Below are positions 60,321-64,000 of a DNA stretch of 64,000 nt, piece after piece. Position 1 is the stretch's first letter, and each line of letters begins with the position of its first letter. The notes beneath the pieces were generated by a model. It saw only the letters and a list, made by a program, of their open reading frames with translations. It made no database searches and was not told where the DNA came from. The DNA is from Zoroaster sp. YZ-2022 (lineage: Eukaryota; Echinodermata; Asteroidea; Forcipulatida; Zoroasteridae). Position numbers and translations under genes: made by a program. Location of the stretch: positions 44,503,936 through 44,567,935 of the forward strand of contig CM055822.1 in the NCBI GenBank assembly GCA_029582265.1. The letters run 5' to 3'.

Positions 60321-60425
60321 CTGATGTTAACTAACAATTTGTATTAAGTGACGTTTATTGGGCTGTTTGTTGAGATGGTGTTGAGGAAAGGACAAAGGCC
60401 ATGAGGGCACTTTTCTCAACTTTAA

Positions 60426-60705
60426 GGGTCAATCTCGTCATGATCAGAGCAGACTTTCGATATGACATGGAATCGGTGTCGTAGTTCTAAATTAATTCAG
60501 TGACTGGAAATAATACCACACGAGCGCACGCTTGCATGGCCTAGAAAACATGGCGCGATAAGATCATTATTACCGTGGCTATTGCATATATCATTAGTAT
60601 GCAGCCACTAGCTCATTATTTATGCAGCAGCCAGGGATCTTATCGCAAGGACACCGTTTCCATGCCCTGTTGAAAGTTTGCTTTGATCGTGACGATATTG
60701 TCCCT
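60426..60705. mobile_element. TTAA-flanked MITE, copy 3
   Basis: TTAA at 60422-60425 and 60706-60709. The ends are GGGTCAATCTCGTCATGATC and the inverse of GATCGTGACGATATTGTCCC. CATGGAATCGG and CCATGCCCTGTTGAAAG match copy 2 at 28328. Confidence 0.85.
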
Positions 60706-61136
60706 TTAAACTCTGTCCCTCAAGAATACAATAATATATATATCTGCTATGCCTCATTTCCCTCTTTGACCCCAAATTTGATTAATGGTTTAATTAGTAA
60801 ACCATTTAATTGTGTGTTAATCATTATAACACTTATGCATGTTTAACGCTTGCATCCTACCACCTCAAATCGCATACTGCAATGGGTGTTCCACGAAGTA
60901 GGCAGAATGCGCAAAAATCTTGTAAACAAAACAATCCCAAATCTTGTGGTCACCTGAGAGTCTCCATCAGTGTTTCCGGTGAACTGTGGAAAATAATTTA
61001 AAGAATGGCCTTCATTTTAAAAGGTTTTACACAGTCAGTAGAATGAAGGAGGAAAATTTCCAAAAAAATAATTCCTTTAATCCCGTGGTTTAATCATTTC
61101 ATAAAGTGTTAGAACAATACTTGTATTCTAATCCTT

Positions 61137-61330
61137 CTATCCTTCGACCGCAGTCGAGATCGATGCCACTCTGTTTCGCCATTGAGTCTTGTTAGCCATC
61201 ACCGCACCCAGTTAATCAAATGTAAGGCCAGTGTCTCTTGACACTGCATCTGGATAGGTAATTGGCCTTCTTCCTCCGGATGGACATGGAAGTCTCCATA
61301 GCAGGATATCAGGTATTGATGACTGTTTCA
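61137..61330 (-). pseudogene. LINE reverse transcriptase C-terminal fragment
   Basis: The minus strand reads LLWRLPCPSGGRRPITYPDA, VSRDTGLTFD, a TAA, then MANKTQWRNRVASIST before TAG at 61139-61137. This is the standard end of many LINE polymerases ('GRP..TY.D...RDTGL... WR..V'). A single in-frame stop and the missing upstream domains show it is a dead 5'-truncated copy. Confidence 0.7.
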
Positions 61331-61527
61331 TAATAAGAAAAGAATATTCAAAGAGCAACATGCAACATGCATGCATGTCCATTGTTTTAGAAGGGTAGAG
61401 CAAGAGTTTAATATGGAATTGGTCCTCCATTATTCTCCATAACTGACTTTTTACAGAAAACTACAAATGTAACATGCCCTTGAAGCAATGCTTTGTACTG
61501 CAACTTTTTTTTCAGCTGAAGTTTCAT

Positions 61528-61682
61528 TCAAATCACTGTCAGTTGTGCATGCATGATTGAATTTCAACCATTTCATTACGAGTTGTGTAGAACATGTCAT
61601 TCGCTTTTTGAATTTTTAAAATTCATGCAATATTTGTTGAGATATTCCAAAAAATATTAGGGGGAACTTAGAAGTTGTGATG
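61528..61682 (-). repeat. dispersed repeat, copy 2 (inverse of 40735-40890)
   Basis: ATGCATGATTGAATTTCAAC, TTGTTGAGATATTC and TTAGGGGGAACTTAGAAGTT are the reverse complement of blocks in 40735-40890. Confidence 0.75.
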
Positions 61683-62608
61683 GGCGTATAATACACGCAC
61701 AATGCATGACACACAATCCCTATATACTGCGTAATTGTTTGAAACGTGTAGTTCGTATCACAACAAATGTTCAGCTCCTCAATGACGTATCACGGCAACA
61801 AATACGACATGAAGTGTACGTTAAATTATATACGAGTTGAACAGTTCAACAATAACAATGATAGTTCGAAGATAAAAGTACAAAAGAAATTGCTTTTCTT
61901 ACACAGTTAATTCCACCTAAAACGCACACAGCAAACTGTAGAGACCCTTTACTGTCCTTTAGAGCTGTCCAAAAATTACTTTAGTTACAAGAAACTCTCT
62001 AACTCACAACAAAAATAAGCAAGCTTTGAACAACGCGGCACACTAACGCTGACTTAATTTCACACTCCTCTTCTCCACGCACAGCGCCCTCTCCTGGTAC
62101 CCACTGCACTACAACTGACTTATGGCAATAAACAAACCTTAAGTGTCCGTAACAGTACTCGTACTCGTACTCATGAAAATGTACTCATACTCGTACTTAA
62201 ACTCAAGAAAAAGTACTCGACTACAACTATGCCTATTTATATACTATCTCCACCTTCAGTACAAAATCATTGTAATTTGTAAATCAGCGCGTACGCGTGC
62301 CTATACAGGCATACTCGTCGCATTTGATGGTTGAACCTCATGTACCTCCTAACGACTGAAATCGGTTGAACCTGATATTTGATTATAATTACACTAAAGG
62401 CCCTAGAGTCATATGCAGATATGAAAAATATTCAGGTTTTCTCTTTTTTTTAAAGTTCCTATTGCGTTTTTTTTTCCAAAATGACTTTTAATTAAAGAAG
62501 GCCCCAAACCTACTCACCCACTCAAACTTTTTCTATTGTTGGTAACATTTGTATTTGTTATCCCTTGTTATATTCTCGCATACATATTGTTTACTGATGG
62601 AAACTCCA

Positions 62609-62720
62609 TACACTGCAAAAACTGGGTGTTAAAAACTACACTACTGGTGTTCATATTGGACAACTCGACCAATATAAACACAATGAGAGAATAAAGTTGA
62701 CACCATTGGTGTTTTATTGA
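62609..62720. mobile_element. GTGTTAAAA-type MITE copy
   Basis: Starts CACTGCAAAAACTGGGTGTT and contains CACTACTGGTGTTCATATTG and ACCAATATAAACAC arms. It ends next to the TTAA-type MITE at 62721. Confidence 0.5.
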
Positions 62721-62988
62721 AGGGGGTATCGTAATGTACATGTATTATTTACATGTACCGTGATTATCATAACTGCAGGTTCATGGGTTCATTATACAGA
62801 CACTGACATATTATGTATGCAGCAGTCATTATAATGGGATCTGGTGCGCCCTGTTATCTAAGCCAGAGCGTGCTCGTTGGGTGTTATTTTCAGTCACTGG
62901 GTTCATCTGAGTTAATTAATCTAAAACTATCAGTTCGGGATTCAATGTCAAGCCGCAAGCCTGCTCTGGTCGTGAGGATATCCCCCTC
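62721..62988. mobile_element. TTAA-type MITE, copy 4 (diverged)
   Basis: Left end AGGGGGTATCGT after TTGA; right end GGTCGTGAGGATATCCCCCT before TTAA at 62989-62992. It shares TTTTCAGTCACTGGGTTCAT and GCAAGCCTGCTCTGG with the family. Confidence 0.65.
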
Positions 62989-63154
62989 TTAACATTCCAG
63001 ATTTTGTCGGGTATGGAATCCGAACGAGGTACCAGTGTTGTCAACTGTAATTAAACATAGCCAACATTGTCCCATGAAAACTGAAACTTAAACAAGATCT
63101 GCCTACTCTATGCATTACGAGTTACCAGAAGTCTATTAGTTGTCTATTAGTTAC

Positions 63155-63280
63155 CTGTAGTATTAAGTCTAGCTCTTGGCGGTGCATAGTCTTCACGGTT
63201 TTGCCAATACGTTGAAGCTGTAATTTTGTCATCTGGTATGTCACCATTCTCCATACCAAGAGGTTCCACAATCGGGCAAC
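63155..63280 (-). CDS. F5/8C (discoidin) domain exon, intact
   Basis: Acceptor TCTTTTGATGTAG precedes 63280 and donor ACAG|GTAACT follows 63155. The 126-nt exon is symmetric (phase 1-1) and encodes 41 residues: CPIVEPLGMENGDIPDDKIT, then ASTYWQNREDYAPPRARLNT. This is the conserved start of a coagulation factor 5/8 type C (discoidin) domain, with the first cysteine, the PLGMENG..PD.KITAS motif and the ARLN end. The second half of the domain was not found at lower coordinates, and upstream exons would lie beyond the window. A frameshifted copy is at 48867-48740. Confidence 0.82.
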
Positions 63281-64000
63281 CTACATCAAAAGAACATCAA
63301 AATCATGTCATCACACTATATATAGGTTCACAAGATGCTATAATTAACAATATTAAGAGTCACGATTGGGATATTCAACAAATTTATCTTTACAATTTTC
63401 AAAATCAAAAATCTAAATCTAGCATATGCCTAAACTAATTTTCAGTAACTAATTTTAAACGATAATTTGCAGGAGTTATAGTTAAATAGTAATTAATATT
63501 GAATCAGTGAATTTAGTTTTTATGTTACTTTACTTTTGTTCACTTTTTATTAAACTAACAGATCCACAATTTAAAATTATAGTGTATGTTATTTTAGAAC
63601 AGAAAATAAGTCACACATTGCAAACAAACAAAATGTATATTATTTTCTACAATTTTTTAGATTATAGAATTCTGGTAAATACTGATTGAGAACAGCATTG
63701 CAGGTGAAATACCGAAGCACATCTTAACATCTTAACACCCTCCCCAAACATAATACAGAGCGGCATTTGTTGTTTAGGATTTTGACATTGGCCCATTGGG
63801 GCCACCTTGGAATAGAAATTTATTGCCAACTAAAGCATAGCTTCTGAATAAGTCTCTGCTATGCCTCATGAAATTAAAAACAAGTGTACTAAAAATTATT
63901 TAAATATTCACCATTGTTTTGTCTTTACTGTGCATAATGAAAAAAAATGATATGACCCGACCCTCTTTCTGCGTAGATTTGTTGAACTTTTGAAAAAAAA
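63281..64000. other. no gene recognised
   Basis: AT-rich sequence upstream of the discoidin exon on the minus strand; presumably intron or intergenic. Confidence 0.4.

Overview
This is a 64 kb piece of an AT-rich animal nuclear genome assembly. There are no bacterial-style operons. Coding sequence appears only as short exons with GT/AG splice sites, embedded in dense, nested transposon debris. The secreted modular protein exons (PAN/apple-like, LDLa, F5/8C discoidin), tRNA-derived SINEs, Kolobok/piggyBac/Harbinger/mariner DNA transposons and Penelope/LINE fragments fit a marine invertebrate, most likely a deuterostome such as an echinoderm or hemichordate. That placement is inference. Two runs of exactly 500 N (16822-17321 and 47836-48335) are scaffold gaps.

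Host-gene signals are few. On the + strand, a TATA-like box (8467), a signal-peptide/PAN-like exon (8690-9015) and a phase-compatible second exon (10019-10111) form the 5' part of a secreted protein. On the - strand there are three possible secreted-gene pieces. The first is a signal-peptide exon (35342-35288) that can join in phase to an LDLa-bearing exon (30634-30397) carrying a frameshift and a lost cysteine. The second is a TATA box plus signal-peptide/heptad exon (50763-50538) that matches in phase a broken F5/8C exon (48867-48740). The third is an intact copy of that F5/8C exon (63280-63155).

The rest is mobile DNA. From left to right: tandem tRNA-derived repeats (1.6-2.3 kb, again 11.9-12.4 kb); microsatellites and a TTCAACCAC minisatellite (9.4 and 13.0 kb); an unexplained CpG-rich coding-like island beside the first gap (17.4-17.8 kb); a decayed SF3-helicase-like P-loop NTPase (19.0-19.7 kb); a complete but dead piggyBac element with an intron (22.67-25.80 kb); a LINE 3' end (26.5-27.3 kb); a triple nest of foldback MITE, LTR-like insert and Harbinger (31.57-32.95 kb); a THAP-encoding Kolobok-like element (33.27-34.43 kb); a Penelope fragment (38.6-39.2 kb); a TTAA element nested in a MITE (41.5-43.3 kb); and a mariner-like element with 222-bp inverted repeats (44.7-46.5 kb).

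The right third is dominated by a 44-bp satellite of roughly 115 units (51.46-57.15 kb, remnant at 58.24-58.35 kb). Its flanking sequences are themselves duplicated, and it is interrupted by a SINE and by an unidentified 1.1-kb insertion. The last 6 kb hold further MITEs, a LINE fragment and the discoidin exon. No cooperative gene system such as an operon or CRISPR array is visible; the interest lies in the nesting and in the partial secreted-protein loci.
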